DNA of 64,000 nt from Aedes albopictus (GCF_035046485.1 NC_085138.1:5703409-5767408), one strand, 5' to 3'; numbered from the stretch's first letter, positions 1 to 12,746 are shown. Translations and numbers: made by a program. The notes: generated from the sequence alone by a model not told the origin.

Positions 1-280
1 TTTTCTTTGAACTTGTCTTGACGACTGGCTAAGACCTCGAAGTTTAGTTTTTATTGTCGCTGATATAATATTAAAATAAGTTCAAAATAGTTACATTATT
101 CAGTTTATTGTTAATCATATCATCATTAATACCTCAAAATTGTTTCTAGAGTTTTTTATTTTGTTATTTTAAGTTATTCTACTAAAAGCATGCAAGCAAG
201 TGTTACAAATATACGATTATACTTATCATTTCTCATATTAATAACTCTTTCCTTTCTCTTTCTTCACCAGAAAATTAAAA
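1..280 (+). other. Upstream part of the Asp-rich gene, with a probable 5'UTR splice acceptor
   Basis: No coding sequence is seen. A pyrimidine tract ending in CACCAG at 264-270 looks like a 3' splice site ten bases before the ATG at 281. This suggests that a 5'UTR intron precedes the first coding exon and that the promoter lies further left, possibly outside the window. This is inference from the splice-site pattern only. Confidence 0.4.
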
Positions 281-1660
281 ATGAAAGTCACATTTTTGCT
301 GGAGCTTTTATTGATCCTCATTATAATCGCCTTCGCTGCCTCAGCCCCAGTAGAAGGTAGGTCCGCATACGATTAACCTGAAAACCAAAATTCCGATAAT
401 TTGTCTTATCTTCTCACTCGTGTCCCGCAGAGGGACGAAATGCCCGGAAGGGTGCCTTAGTTCACCGACAGGCCGCCGATGATGTGGCGGATGTTGCAAC
501 AGTAGAGGTGGCTCCAGTTCCAGTTGTCCCAGTTTCTGGCGGCGATGATGATGACGACGACGATGATGATTCGGACGAGTTCGATCTCGGCGACGATGAT
601 TCGGCGGAAGACGATGACGCCGATGATGACGACGATGACGATGAGGATGATCTGATTGGTAACGGCCAAACTGGTGGATGAAGAGAGGGAGATGGGAAAC
701 GTGTTATCAAAAAAAATTAACATGCTTTTAGGATCGGTTGAAGATGAAATCGACGATGATGATGATGACGATGACGATGATGAAGACGAAGTAGCCCCTG
801 CCGCCGTTGCCCCAGTTGCCTCAGCCGGCCTTGATCAGCAGAAACAGTCGGCTGTTCAGCCCGCTCAACCGGTTGCTGCCGTGGATGAAGATGATGACGA
901 CGAAGAAGATGATGACGATGAGGATGACGATGATGATGCATTGTCTTTTTTCGGTGAAGATCTTCTAGGCGCCTTCGATGACGACGACGATGACGATGAT
1001 GATGATGACGACGATGATGATGATGAAGTCGCTGTCGCCCCAGTTGCCCCATCGGACGCCCCTGGACCAGTTGCCCCATCCAAGAAGAAGAAGAAGAAGC
1101 CAGTCCCAGTCAAGGAACCAGTTACCGGAAACACCCAGGCTCTTTTGGACCTCGCTGATGCCGCCTCTGCCCAGAATGAAATCGACGCTCCACCAAAGCA
1201 GAAGCCAGAGGGAATCGATGTGAACAACGAAGTGAACAAAATCGTGGAGTCGCTTGCTGCTCAGAAGGCTGACCAGAACGCTCAACCAGCAACGGAAGCA
1301 GCTACTGAAGAGGAAGACGAAGCAGAATACGACGAGGGCTCCCCAGAAAAGGTACAATCATTATCCTCTGATAATAACAAAGTTGACGTTGTTGCCGCTC
1401 CTGCAGCTGTGACTGCGACGAAACCGACTAGTGACGATGACGACATCTTTGAAGGTATAACATCCCTAGTGGACGATGACGACGATGACGATGATAGCGA
1501 TGAAGCGACAGCACAGAAAGTTGATCAATCTGCCGCGAACAGTGACACTGAGACGCAACCTGAGGACGCCGAAGACGATGACGACGATGATGACGATGAG
1601 GACAGCGATGAACTGATCGACGAAAGCGCGGTAGAAGAAATCGCCGAATCTGATGTGTGA
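281..1660 (+). CDS. Secreted aspartate-rich acidic protein, three coding exons
   Basis: Coding exons are 281-356, 431-658 and 732-1660. The introns (357-430, 659-731) have GT/AG borders and are 74 and 73 bases long, and the frame is kept across both junctions (1233 coding bases, about 410 residues). The first ~22 residues are hydrophobic and end in a small-residue stretch (AFAASA), so a cleaved signal peptide is likely. The mature protein alternates aspartate runs of 7 to 16 residues, encoded by mixed GAT/GAC, with short spacers rich in Val-Ala-Pro. There is one lysine run of six near the middle, and a Gln/Ala/Glu-rich C-terminal half with further Asp blocks. No catalytic domain is visible. 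Such polyacidic secreted proteins can bind divalent cations or basic partners, but that role is inference. If intron 2 were retained the protein would stop at 681. I do not recognise the family. The gene structure is well supported; the function is unknown. Confidence 0.72.
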
Positions 1661-3325
1661 TCAGACACTGCGAAAGGACAAACAACTCAATATCATTTTC
1701 AGAATTCCCATCTCAAGCTACAGTCAAGAACTATCCAAGAAAAGAGTACCAAACTCATCTGTTTTCTGAATCTTTTTGACCGTTATCATTTCCAATCGTG
1801 CTAAGCGGTGATGATCATTGCTAATACTAGCAGAAGAGCTTATACCGAATCTGATGATCGATATTGAGTTGTTGAATTTTCCAGCAAGATGGTAGGCATC
1901 GAAACCCTAGGGATAAACAGAAAGCAAAAAACTAGCGAGAGCACATGAGAGAAACAAGACTCTTATATCGAGGGCTCGCGAACAGACAAACAAGAGCGCG
2001 CGAAGTCATATTCCCACCCACTAAACAGCTCCAAATCTTCGATTTACGAAGATTTTATAATTATTTGTAAAATCAGTATATTTCTCAATGAACGGTAAAG
2101 CAAAAGCCATCAACAAACGAGTAAGACCAGTGTAAAAGACAAGTACGTGACATCAGGACTAATGTCTCAGCGGACGTTTAGTGTTAGGGTAATTTATTTA
2201 AATGTATTTATTTATTTATTTATTTATTTAATTTATTGAAAATGTAAAAAGACGTTTGACTTACTACATTGAGAAATAAATACACCCAAAATGTCCCGAC
2301 TTTAACGAAATTGCGAAAAGAAGCGATGAATAAAACAGATCGAAAGAGAATCTTATTTACGTTATATCACTTTCCCTGTAATTGGTGCCATTAACAGCTC
2401 TAAACGTGTTTGTCTCTGCTTTAAAAATAAACTAAAGTAAAGTTATTCACTTATATGGCGATTGACTTGGAATTAGAGGCTACTGATCGAGTCACACATC
2501 AATCGTGCACGAGCACATAAAATAAAGCTAGAGGTACTTATACATCATTATGCAGTTTTATAATACAACTACAGAATACAGAAAATTAGCTCCCATTACA
2601 CCTTCATCACACCCAAAAAAAATCAGTTCGATCGGATCCAAAGCGACCGAGCAATAGCGGTGGGTGTAAAGTTGGTGGCAGGTTAGATCTTTGCGAGACT
2701 CAAATGTAGTGGGACACCACGCGTCTCCATTACATTGCGCCTATAGAAAAGCTCATGGAAAGCTCACCGCATCTAAAGCATCGCGTCGGGCGTCGCCGTC
2801 CCACCACCCACTTTTGGCATGGCTGCAGCGAGCGTGTGACTTTCGCGTTACGCTAAAAATATACTACAAGATCATGTTCGATTGTCAAACAGTAATTGTT
2901 TGCCCAAAATGTGAGCCGAAACGATGCGTATCTGAACTTTTGCATGACAGTTGAATGAATGATTCATTACTGGCATTCTTTTCACTTTTTCGTGTCTCTC
3001 ACATACATGATAAAAAATTGATAACATTTAAATATTTTTTGCATTTAAGAGTAGAATTTTTCTAGCGTGAAAATTTTCTAACCAAAAGATGGTTGGTTGA
3101 GGGGTTAGCAATCCGGGAAAATGGCACTTTTAACACCGACAAAATCGACGTGTCACTCGATTCCAGGGCATGACCGAAAACATTGAACGATCAATTAATG
3201 CAAATGCTACACTGAAAGACGGCGTGCAGTAATGACAAACATAACAATGTTTTTAAATTTACCATGGCAAAACATGATCATCGACCCACCAACGCTTCTT
3301 GAGAGCGTTTTGTTTCTTCTCACAT
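1661..3325. other. Intergenic, no gene seen; TTTA microsatellite
   Basis: This stretch holds the 3' flank of the Asp-rich gene and AT-rich sequence. A TTTA tandem repeat of about 35 bases lies near 2200-2236. An AATAAA at 2275 could be a poly(A) signal but is not distinctive in this base composition. Short open frames here have no recognisable content. Confidence 0.5.
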
Positions 3326-3404
3326 CAACCGGTTCGATAGCTGAGTGGTAGCGTGCGAGCTTGGTGATGTCAAGGTTCTTGGTTCGAATCCGGTTGCCAA
3401 CAGA
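3326..3404 (+). repeat. tRNA-like sequence, probable SINE head
   Basis: It contains a box A-like TAGCTGAGTGGTAGCG and a box B-like GGTTCGAATCC at tRNA spacing. The acceptor stem does not pair and the T stem is poor, so this is not a functional tRNA. A T-run follows at 3407. A tRNA-derived SINE remnant is the best reading. Confidence 0.4.
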
Positions 3405-4339
3405 AACTTTTTTTAATTGAAAATCGAGTCCATGGTAAAATTGAAAACAAAGTTCTGTTGAATTGCAACGAAAATTAGTCTGCACAAATTTAGTGGCGTT
3501 GTGTATTTAAATTGACCCTCAGAATAGTAATTTTCACCGCATGCCGCCGTTCAGTGTAGGGATCACTAGTGTGAAATAAAAAGTGAAGTTGGACGAAATT
3601 ATGACAACAATGCAAGCGGTCCCTTGACCCCACGCTTGTGCCGTTTTTCTTTTTTAACCTGGGTTGGATCTGGATTGGCGGAAGATGTGTAAACAAACAA
3701 ACTTTAAGCAAATTGCAGCGCAAGCGAACCCATGTCGGGTTCGGGTTGAAACTGTGATCAGATCTAATATATAAAACGGCATTAGTAAACTAAAATACGT
3801 GATGGCCGGTGTAATCAATTGGCGGCATCACGTGACCTGATGGAAGGAAGGAAAAGACACACAAAATGTGTGTGTGATGGCACGCAGAGATTTCGCTGTC
3901 AACACGATCCCAAAATCAAAACAATGTTTTGCTACGGATGGAACTGAGAAAAGAGCGTTATATTAAAACTAACGATGTGTAAGCAGGCCATCTTGATGAT
4001 TGGTGGCACACTGCAGTGTTTGCAAGTTCTGTGAAGCTTTGTTTTGTATTTTGTGTGAACACCCAACGTGTGATCATAGAATGAATCATTACGGTTTACA
4101 AGCAATTCAGTAAGCATTTGTGTTCTTCAAGGATATCCAGATTATGCATGGTCAGAATTTTCACGCAAATATTAATCGACATCCAAAGTTTCATAATTTT
4201 TGTGGGCGGGAACTATGCGTGAAATTATTTTAAATTTTCTATTAGGTTTTTTTTGTTCGAGACGAGTAGTCATTTTTCATCAATTGGGCTGTCATTTTAC
4301 CCACGGAAGTTAAAACTGTTGTTTATTTGACCACCAGAA

Positions 4340-4490
4340 GGAAGGTTCATTTATTACGTCCATCATTTTTCGGGATTTCTAGACCCACTCCCCTCTGTCT
4401 CGTTATTTCCCTATATCTTATACACGTACTGTTACACTTTCCTATAGATCCCCCTACCCCAAATGATGGACGTAATTTTTGAACGTTCCC
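4340..4490. mobile_element. MITE with ~30-bp terminal inverted repeats
   Basis: The left arm at 4340-4373 and the right arm at 4457-4490 are inverted copies sharing the core TTACGTCCATCATTT. The interior is about 85 bases with no coding capacity. The ends resemble the MITEs at 42791 and 49883 (GTTCA followed by an AT-rich stretch and ACGTA/ACGTC), so these may be related families. The target duplication is not resolved. Confidence 0.55.
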
Positions 4491-4989
4491 TAACAAAGGT
4501 ATTGGAACGGAATAAAGCCATGTTATGCATACTCAGACAGATTCGATTAGGTTACATATAGAAAATGGCAACATTTTATTAGCAAACAACTCAATTGCGA
4601 ATGCTTTAGTAAACTGCCCCTCTTCGAGTGTCACTGCCATGATGCTTCTCATGCAAATCATATTTTTGTCACTCACGAGGACATTCAAAGCAAATTTGAT
4701 ATCTCTCCCGCCTCATTTCACAGATCAATATGCCACGAACATGATATGCATGATTTGAAAATAATTGGTGTTCAAGTACTTGGTGTAAGTAAAGGTTTGT
4801 GTAAGTAAAGGTTTGTGCTTTGAAAAACAACATGGGACTGACACGCGAAGAGAGGCAGTAAATACCCCAGCCAAAAAAAAAGGAATTCAAACATTGCTGC
4901 AGGCATTGGTGTCTGTTAGCACCTGCAAACTACATTATATCTCCTGTGAGCGTTGGGACGATGTTGCTGCTCTTGCTGCCGCTTCAACG

Positions 4990-5056
4990 GTGATGGCTAA
5001 GCTGACCACCACTTCAAAACGTGTTTTTACAAAAAAAAAACCTCGCCAAATTCAGC
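4990..5056 (+). repeat. Dispersed repeat, copy 1 (second copy at 11908-11966)
   Basis: The segment starting GCTGACCACCACTTCAAAAC and running through CCTCGCCAAATTCAGCA recurs near 11908-11966 with few changes. Copy 1 is cut by the TA-flanked element that starts at 5062. Confidence 0.5.
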
Positions 5057-5061
5057 ACTTA

Positions 5062-6770
5062 CACACTCAGATTTGATTACCGAAGTCGGTAAAATTTTAC
5101 TGAGTTTTTGAACAGCAGAGTTAAGTCACTAATAATTTCCCCGTAACGTGGGTAGATCATCTTAGAATGGTGCGTTGCGGTGTAAGATCTACCAAATCAA
5201 ATTTTGATATTAATATTTACCGTATTTTTAAATATTCCAAGATCAAAGTTTGATGCTCTTTTCCTTGTGTTTTGTAGTATTTGTGTGTCAATGTACTGCT
5301 AATTAACATTTTATTTCAGCAGGATTAAGGTAAATGTATCGTACGATATAAATAATATTTTAAAAATGTGTAACTGTGGCGAGCGTATCACTAATATGTA
5401 TCTTATTTGACGTACGATGTTAATATTATTTTATATTTCAGATTATCAACCGAAGAATCTAGTAATTCAACCAAATGCCAACAAGAAGACGAGGAACCCA
5501 AGATGAATTGGGCAGACAACTGATTCCAAGCAGTCTAACAATGGTGTGCCTGAACGTTAACCAAGCGTATCCTTTGGAGTTTACCCTTCCACTAACAACA
5601 CCCACATTCCCGTGACACCTAGGCCTGAGAGATCGTAGAGTTGTCTACATTTTTCATAGGTGTCCAAAACTAACCATCCTTTCCCATTCCTCAGCAGTCG
5701 CAAGGACGTGGCCAGGACAGTGCTCGACCATTGGAGGATTGCGTCAGTCTTGTCTAAGAGTCAGAGATTAGTCCCAAATCTTTGTGCTTTGGTTCGGACG
5801 GGAAGGAGGCAACCCTCATAACAGCGGTCTAGGACTGTACCACCTACGAATTTGTGCGACTCGCTTAATGCTAATGCTAATGCTAATGCTAGCAGAGTTA
5901 AGTCAGTAATAATTTGCAAGTACCGAAAACTCAGTAAACCAAGTAGGTTTCGAGCTGTCAAAAAAATACTGATTTAGTTAGTAATAGTTGATTCAATTTT
6001 TACTGACTTTTCGGTAGTCTTATTTTTTTTTGCTTTTTTTTCCAAAAAAAAGTTTCTTCCAGCTTTAATTCTAAATTTCTTCCATTTCGATAAATCTATA
6101 ATTAAATTCCGATTCAATCGCCCTTGCTCTTGAAAGCTTGAAAGCTCTTCGCAACAGTTTCGGCAGAACTAGATCGACCTTTTGGCTCCTAAATAGAAAG
6201 ACCCGTTGCTGGAAAACCTCGCCGGTACAGTGTTTTAGCTAAGTCCATCCGTTGCGCAATTCATCCTCCAGCAATGTTATCCGGTCCAGCTATACTGCTA
6301 CATAAACAATTTGTCGAAGACCGTTCTAGTTTTTTTTCTTCCGAAGCGATTAGGATGTTCGAATACTTACGGCAAGAGTGATTGAATCAGAGTTGAAAAA
6401 TTATTCTGCATTCTGAAAAAAATGGCGTCGGGTTTGGGATCTGATGATCCGAGTTTCATTTGCGCTTTTTTTTTCAATTTTTGACAGCTGGGCACATGAT
6501 GTTTTTATTGATTTAACGAAACCTCAGTAAAACTAAACCATTACTGAAAAGTCGGTACTTGCTTTTTACTGACTTTTGATTCTGTTCAGTAAATCTATAA
6601 TTTTGCGGTAACATCAGTACAAATAATTACTGTGTTCAGTAAACTGTCAAATAGTATTGCTGAACATCAGTGATGTTGAATGAAAATGCTGAAAAGTCAG
6701 TATTTTTCGCATTTTACGGTTCAAAAACCGTAAAATAAATTACCGAACAGAGAATACCAGATTGAGTGTG
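5062..6770. mobile_element. TA-flanked inverted-repeat element (CACACTCA termini)
   Basis: The left end CACACTCAGATTTGATTACC and the right end are inverted relatives, and TA flanks both sides (5060-5061, 6771-6772). That fits a Tc1/mariner-type or mTA MITE insertion. The 1.7-kb interior is AT-rich and repeats CAGTAA/TTACTG words, especially near the right end. No transposase frame is seen, so it is non-autonomous. A short GCTAAT tandem (5870-5893) lies inside. Confidence 0.55.
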
Positions 6771-6799
6771 TAGCCAGCTTTTTACGCTGGCCGATACTA

Positions 6800-8293
6800 C
6801 ACAGAAAAAAATCTTGCGGTAGCTGTTACTATAAAGTTGTGTTCAAATTTACTATGACGTTTTATGCTGAGAACAACAAACAAAACAGTCAGCAGAACCG
6901 AATTGTGGTTGTAAATACTATGCTCTTCCTGAAATCGGCAATAGTAATTTTCACAACACCTCACAGTTAAAATGACTGCAAAGGAAATACTGTATTTGTG
7001 GTAGCAATAACCATGCGCGTTAGTCTCATTGAAACTATGGTTCCTGTTTTACCATGTTTATGGTTATCTCAAGCATTCTGCACCGACAAATTTCAGCTGA
7101 TCATGCTTTGCGCTCAACTTTACTGCAAGCATGGTAATTTCGTTAGAGCTTGGTATACAAGGCGGTGCCTTGTTGTTTTGAGACAAATGAAACGTATTTT
7201 TCAGTCGCAAGTTTGTTTTTTGAGTTACGTTTAATGATTGAAGTTTATTGATAAAAAAAGGAGGTAAAACTCACAAAATATGTACAGGCAGAATTGTTGC
7301 AGGTAAGTCTATCGCGTTTATGTGCGCTATATTAGTTCTCAGTTATTTAGAACATTATTTGCAGGTCAAGACCCGCTAGAGCCGAGCCGCTTGGTCAGCA
7401 GTATCCGGGAGAGTTCCGGCAAGTGTATAGGCCCAAAACAGCAACAATCAGAATAAATGATGGTCCGTTCTGGCCGCTGAAATTAACTGCATTGCGCGAG
7501 AAGTTGGAATTTCTCCAGAACAGTTAAAAAAATATTTGCGATTGGTGAGTTACTACAATAAGGAGATCTGAACCGTAACATTAATTTGAGCGATTCTAGG
7601 CGTCGGTGGACTACTGGGGTGTGAGCTGCTGAAAGATTGGACTCGAGAGAGCAGATTTCGATGCTGCAGTGCGAAGTGAAAGCATCAAGACCATTTTGCC
7701 GGGAATGGCATCGGCACGGCACGGCTTGGGCAACGGCATCCAGAAGCCTAAGGAGAATCCCTTCGGAAGCGAATTCCTTCGGAATAGGAATATAGATTCT
7801 CTAATGGTAGATAAATAGTAAATACATTTATATTAGACTTCAATTTTTTGGAACAGTATTTGGATGCTCTACTTGTTAAAATAGAGGACAAAGTTTACTA
7901 AACAAGTATATTTCTATGTTAACGTTTTTAAGTTGTACCAACATGCTTGTTTAATTTACCTGTTTTCTATTTTAACATGTAGAATATTTACTATATTTTA
8001 TTACGGCTTTCAATACATCGGAGTAAAAAGCGCATTGAACATAGTCAAAATTACTATGGTTATAAAATACCATGCAAACATAGTGTTTGTTAATTTTACC
8101 ATGTTTGTAGTAGAAAGGAAATACTATGAACATGGTAAAAGTAACTGAAATGCATAAAAAATCATACATGGTAAAAATTACCGCTCATTTAGTTGGAATA
8201 ATACTCTCATATAGTCAGCTGAAAAACGTAGGTACATTGCGGTTAACCTAACCCCCTGAAATGGTATTTTCGACCACAACATTTTTTTGCGTG
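6800..8293. mobile_element. Second TA-flanked inverted-repeat element (CACAGAAAAAAAT termini)
   Basis: The left end CACAGAAAAAAATCTTG matches the inverted right end CACGCAAAAAAATGTTG at most positions. TA is present on both sides (6798-6799, 8294-8295). The 1.49-kb interior repeats words such as CATGGTAA and ACTATG and has no transposase. It lies 27 bases after the previous element. Boundary support is weaker than for the neighbour because the repeats are short. Confidence 0.42.
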
Positions 8294-8295
8294 TA

Positions 8296-9012
8296 TAAAA
8301 AAATGACAGGAGCTGCTTCCACTCACTGAACTGAACTCGTGGAAATATCCTCAGCAAACCTTGAGTTTTATAAATTAATATTCTTTCTTTCATCTGTCAA
8401 TTGTATTGAAATTCGCATAGAATATTTTTAATGGTTTATTAACTATATTACTTAATTTTAGGCTTGTTCTGGACCTCACATTATGTACTACGGATATTTG
8501 TTATATTGCCAAGCTGGAAATGTTGAGGACTGTCCATAATAAGAGAATTTACAAGCGCATTGCATTGTTTGTAATTATTGAAATTGTGTTCTGTCCAAAG
8601 GCCTCGGAACTTTATCGTTAAGTTCCTCCCTGAAGCCGTTCCAGGATCCTTTGTGCATTACGTATGCCGGCCAAAAATGATCTTCTTTCAAATGCACGGA
8701 GAATGAGCGATCGGTGGGTTTTCGTTGTGGTTCGTTGGTCTATGGCAATGGGTTTCGCCACGGCTTTGTACGATTTTTTTTGGTATCATCACATGTAACC
8801 CAGGCGCAAAACTCTGTGAAGATTGAAATTTTATACAGGTCGTTAAGAGAACTATCGCTATAACATTTTGGATTGAATTGAGATGTCCATCATAGATTTA
8901 ATAGTTGTGTCCATCGTGCCAGCGATTACGAATGTCCCAGGTAACTAAAATGCTACTTTTCTAGGCTTCTGCGCTTGAGATGATTATCACAGATGGCGAT
9001 CCCTATGTCGAT
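8296..9012. other. No gene recognised
   Basis: Mixed-composition sequence between two mobile elements. On the minus strand, 8590-8700 reads as a short peptide that might be the C-terminal tail of a LINE, but I cannot support a family. Confidence 0.3.
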
Positions 9013-9017
9013 CACAA

Positions 9018-11489
9018 TGTTATAAACGACGGGAAATCGGCAAGGCATAAAGAAACACAAGTGGTTCAGTCCACAGTTAAAACAGTTCTGCATATATTTC
9101 TCATAATAATATAAATATCAAATCAAGAGGTATCTCACCTCTCTCTACTTGACCATTTCTTAATCTCATTTATCGTTACCGTAAAGGTAGCTTTACTCGA
9201 CCACAACACCTTTTCCCTTAAGTAAAAAGACATATTTTGCTCTGAAAGCTACATATATGATATTTAGTCTTAACTAAAACTAAAATTTCTTCACTAGAAC
9301 AAGAATTACTGATTTATGTACTCTGAACGCACAAATAACACATTTTAAGGCAATACTTCAGAATGTCTTAATAATGACTTCAGTTCGCACATTTTGAATC
9401 AATCAATCACGTCTTCAAAATGAGCTATTCATATAGTAAAGTTTACAAAATGTATATTCTTCCACGTCCCATGTTCGGTGCAACATCCCTAACAGCCACA
9501 CCAACAGTCAATGGCCGTCCGTTTACGACACCACTTCATTCTACCGCAGGGGCGCAATGAACAGGTGTATGAGATCTCCGCGTTCCATAGTCGATACGGT
9601 AAAATTTTCTGGAACGTCGATTCACTTCAGCGACAGAAGCATCCTACGTCATAATTTGGTGCTATTTACCGCAACACATCTAACCATTCGCCACTGCTGT
9701 TCCTTAGCACCACTGCTCCTTTATCGCTGATAGTCATCTCGGTGTTCTTTCGAAACAAACCTCTTGGGTCTCGTGTACTGCACTCGATATTAGCTCGGTC
9801 TCAACGGAAAATGATTCTCAAAGAGAAACGCACTCAAAGCTCGCCGGTCGCCGATGAGATGTAGTTGATAAAATGCGAAGCTCACTTAAATATGGAGCTG
9901 ATGCTGAGAGAATCCGCTGGTACTCATCCTCATCTTGAGCAAAAAGAACAACCAACAATAGAACAAAAAAAAAGCCAAATGAATGCCAACAGCAGACTTG
10001 CTGGACAAAACAGAATCATGCGATTCGAAATGGCCTAGTTATTAGAAAAAATGTTCTATATTACATTGAAATGTTCTAATACATAAAAAACAATAATTAT
10101 TGTAGTCATATATAAAACGTGGTCAGGGAAAAAATATTAGGGGGATTCACTTAACAGCGTAAACTGATTAAACTGATTAAACGTCGCGATCACCAAGGCA
10201 ATCTTTGATTATTTCATTCGCAAAATTATGAAACATTTCAAATAAGCAGAAAATCATGGCTTACGCAGCAATTTAATCTGTTTAGTGAGTCCCCCTATTG
10301 TTAATAGAAATTAACCTCCTGATCGTCAAAACAAAATGCACAAGGGAATTCCGCTGTGCAATGTATATCGTATACCGTATACTAAAATGTACTATATATA
10401 GAACTAAAAGTACGCGGAAAAATACGAACAAAATAATGTAAAAGGGTAAACCTTTTACACAAAATCACGCGCGTAATCAAACTTACTAAACAATTTATTA
10501 AGAAAATGTCGAGCACAATTCACGCAAACAAAACCCACAATCGCTTTCCAAATCCAACCGGTAGCATCATAAACACGATCTTCGGCATAATTGGATATTC
10601 TTTACGCACCCAACAAAAATGCACTTGCTCCATTGGCCACTCTGTTGCTGCATACGTTGCTTGTTGCATTTTAAATCGTCTCCTTGAACTGCTCACTGTT
10701 CTTTTCCAACAACATGGTTGGCTCCTAGGTTGGCTCTCATATGTTGTTCAAAGCTCGTTAGGCTGACATTGCGATGATCATTGTCGGGTCGGCGTTGCTG
10801 GTGATGAAAAGCTCTCAGGGACTCATGCTCTTCATGAGCAAAAAATAAAAACAAATGGAACAAAAAGGCAAAATCCAGGCAAAAGAAAAGTTTCTGGATA
10901 AAAAGAATCGTTTATGATTCAAAATTGCTTTATTATAAATGAAATGTTCTACAAATTGCATTATGTTGAACTTAATTAAATACAAAAATATACCACACAA
11001 AACGAAAAAAATGCTTAAAATGCAAAGACATGTCAAGGAAAAAATAAATAGTTGATTTCAATCAACCTCTTGACACCAAAAGTGGACAAAACCGACATAT
11101 TACACAAAACGATGCGACTGCTAAAAAGGTATCCCGTATAATACACGATACAAAATATGTCACAAAAAATACGCGGAAAAAGTAAAATGTACACAAATTT
11201 CAATAAAAAACAACAAATCAACGCGCACATCTTTGGCCGAAACAATATCACACGCGAAACAATTACTCATCAAAAACCAATTCATCCTCGTTCGTCACTG
11301 TTATAAACGACGGGAAATCGGCAAGGCATAAAGAAACACAAGTGGTTCAGTCCACAGTTAAAACAGTTCTGCATATATTTCTCATAATAATATAAATATC
11401 AACTCAAGAGGTATCTCACCTCTCTCTACTTGACCATTTCTTAATCTCATTTATCGTTACCGTAAAGGTAGCTTTACTCGACCACAACA
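9018..11489 (-). mobile_element. Complete non-autonomous LTR retrotransposon (TRIM/LARD-like)
   Basis: Two 191-bp direct repeats, 9018-9208 and 11299-11489, differ at about one base and have TG...CA ends on the plus strand. The 5-bp duplication CACAA flanks the whole element (9013-9017, 11490-11494), so it is a complete insertion. A purine tract (on the minus strand, AAGGGAAAAGG) abuts the inner edge of the left LTR, which suggests minus-strand orientation. The 2.09-kb interior has no gag or pol. It contains a diverged internal duplication and a small TA-flanked insertion at 10140-10295. It must rely on an autonomous partner not seen here. Confidence 0.82.
10140..10295. mobile_element. TA-flanked GGGGG-ended MITE
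   Basis: A 156-bp element begins GGGGGATTCACTTAACAG and ends in its inverted relative. TA duplications lie at 10138-10139 and 10296-10297. It sits inside the LTR element at 9018-11489 and so is the younger insertion. It shares the TA plus G-run end structure with the elements at 21021, 39865, 54394 and 55948. Confidence 0.6.
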
Positions 11490-11494
11490 CACAA

Positions 11495-12520
11495 ATTTTC
11501 CAGTTTGTGGTGGAATATTTTGGCAAAAAACAACCTTCTCAGCCACAAAATGGATAGAGGCAGCATCACGAGCATCCACACAATATTTTTTGGCTATGAC
11601 TGAACACAAAACGGAAACCAAAACAAACGCGTAGTTTCCAGATGTATAAAAAGTCACAAGTTAACTGACAGCATGACTGCCAGTACGGCGGCACACTTCG
11701 GCACATCGCCGGCACATTGGCACAAAATGAAGTGTGCCGAGTTTCCCACCCCCTGTGTTTTGTCGTTTTTTTGCTTTTTGTTGAAAAGGAAAACATCTAG
11801 AAGTGATGTCAGTTTTATGACAGCCAATCTAAAATAAGTGCCAGCTTGTGCCAGCAACTGTGCCGAAAGTGTGCCCGGCACATTGCGCCGAGTTTCTCAC
11901 CCCCTGGGCTGACCACTACTTCAAAACGTGTTTTTACGACAAAAAACCTCGCCAAATTCAGCAGTTATATTGTTTATTATATTATATTTATTATAGCATC
12001 AAGCACCAATAAAAAAATATGCTCCCGAAGCATTTACTTAATAATATTGCGTTCTGATTTTAAGTCAACTCGCTGGGAAATGTGAATGCTCATTGCTCGT
12101 GAAATTATTTAAAATAATAGAAAAAAAAACAAGTGAATAATATTACAAAGTCTGATATTTTCCATACGTTGTCTGGGTTTAAATTTTTTTTGAATACTCT
12201 ACAAAATGACTAATATTACAACCGCGATTACAACCATCACAACACGTGTAAAAGCAACTTACTCCATTTGAAGTTATTTTCATTCTAACTAGTTGGAGTG
12301 GCTCTGATATTAGATGTTTTGAAATGTTATAAAACAAACATTCAACAGCAATTGATATTTATTTATAATTTTTCATATCAAGAAATCGTCACACTTTTAT
12401 ATCACGTTTCACTTTTCTTCATCGAAGGCACAACATATACAGTGCCGATTCGTTCGTTGAGGGCTCGGTAAATGGGCTGTCTTGATGGTTGGATGTTCTC
12501 TAGTTGGAGCAAAACCCAAC
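11495..12520. repeat. Unclassified repeats; no gene
   Basis: A 20-base motif, CCGAGTTTCCCACCCCCTG and a near copy, occurs at about 11739 and 11888 in the same orientation among GGCACA-rich words. It probably marks ends of old elements. A second copy of the dispersed repeat from 4990 lies at 11908-11966. Open frames here are shadows in AT-rich sequence. Confidence 0.35.
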
Positions 12521-12523
12521 TAA

Positions 12524-12695
12524 CCCCACGTCTTCACTAGACAGAAATGTCTTGCCATTTTGCTGCCAGGAAGATAAAACGCAACAGAAATGATCAACAC
12601 CGCTGCTCTCCATGCAAACGGCGAGAAAACATTTTTGTCATAATACATCTGGCCAGAAAAAATGCAAGACATTTCTGTCTAGTGGAGACGTCGGG
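12524..12695. mobile_element. MITE with 46-bp inverted repeats and TAA duplication
   Basis: The left arm 12524-12569 and right arm 12649-12695 pair over about 46 bases with a few mismatches. They share the core ACTAGACAGAAATGTCTTGC. The 3-bp TAA duplication at 12521-12523 and 12696-12698 fits the PIF/Harbinger superfamily. No coding capacity. Confidence 0.65.
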
Positions 12696-12746
12696 TAAAA
12701 AGCACTGTCTGTCAAAATCGATGTCAAAACAAGTTTGACGTCTGCC

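Noticed and set aside
457..1685. Several long open frames on both strands (poly-Ser, His/Arg-rich, Ile/Val-rich)
   Set aside because: They are other-frame readings of the GAT/GAC repeats in the Asp-rich gene. Only the plus-strand frame has a signal peptide and consistent splice junctions.
3326..3404. Possible functional tRNA gene
   Set aside because: Box A and B are present but the acceptor stem does not pair and the T stem has mismatches, so a SINE remnant is more likely.
10506..10766. Small membrane protein inside the TRIM-like element
   Set aside because: It has no homologous frame in the paired internal duplicate and no retroelement domain, so it is probably a chance frame.
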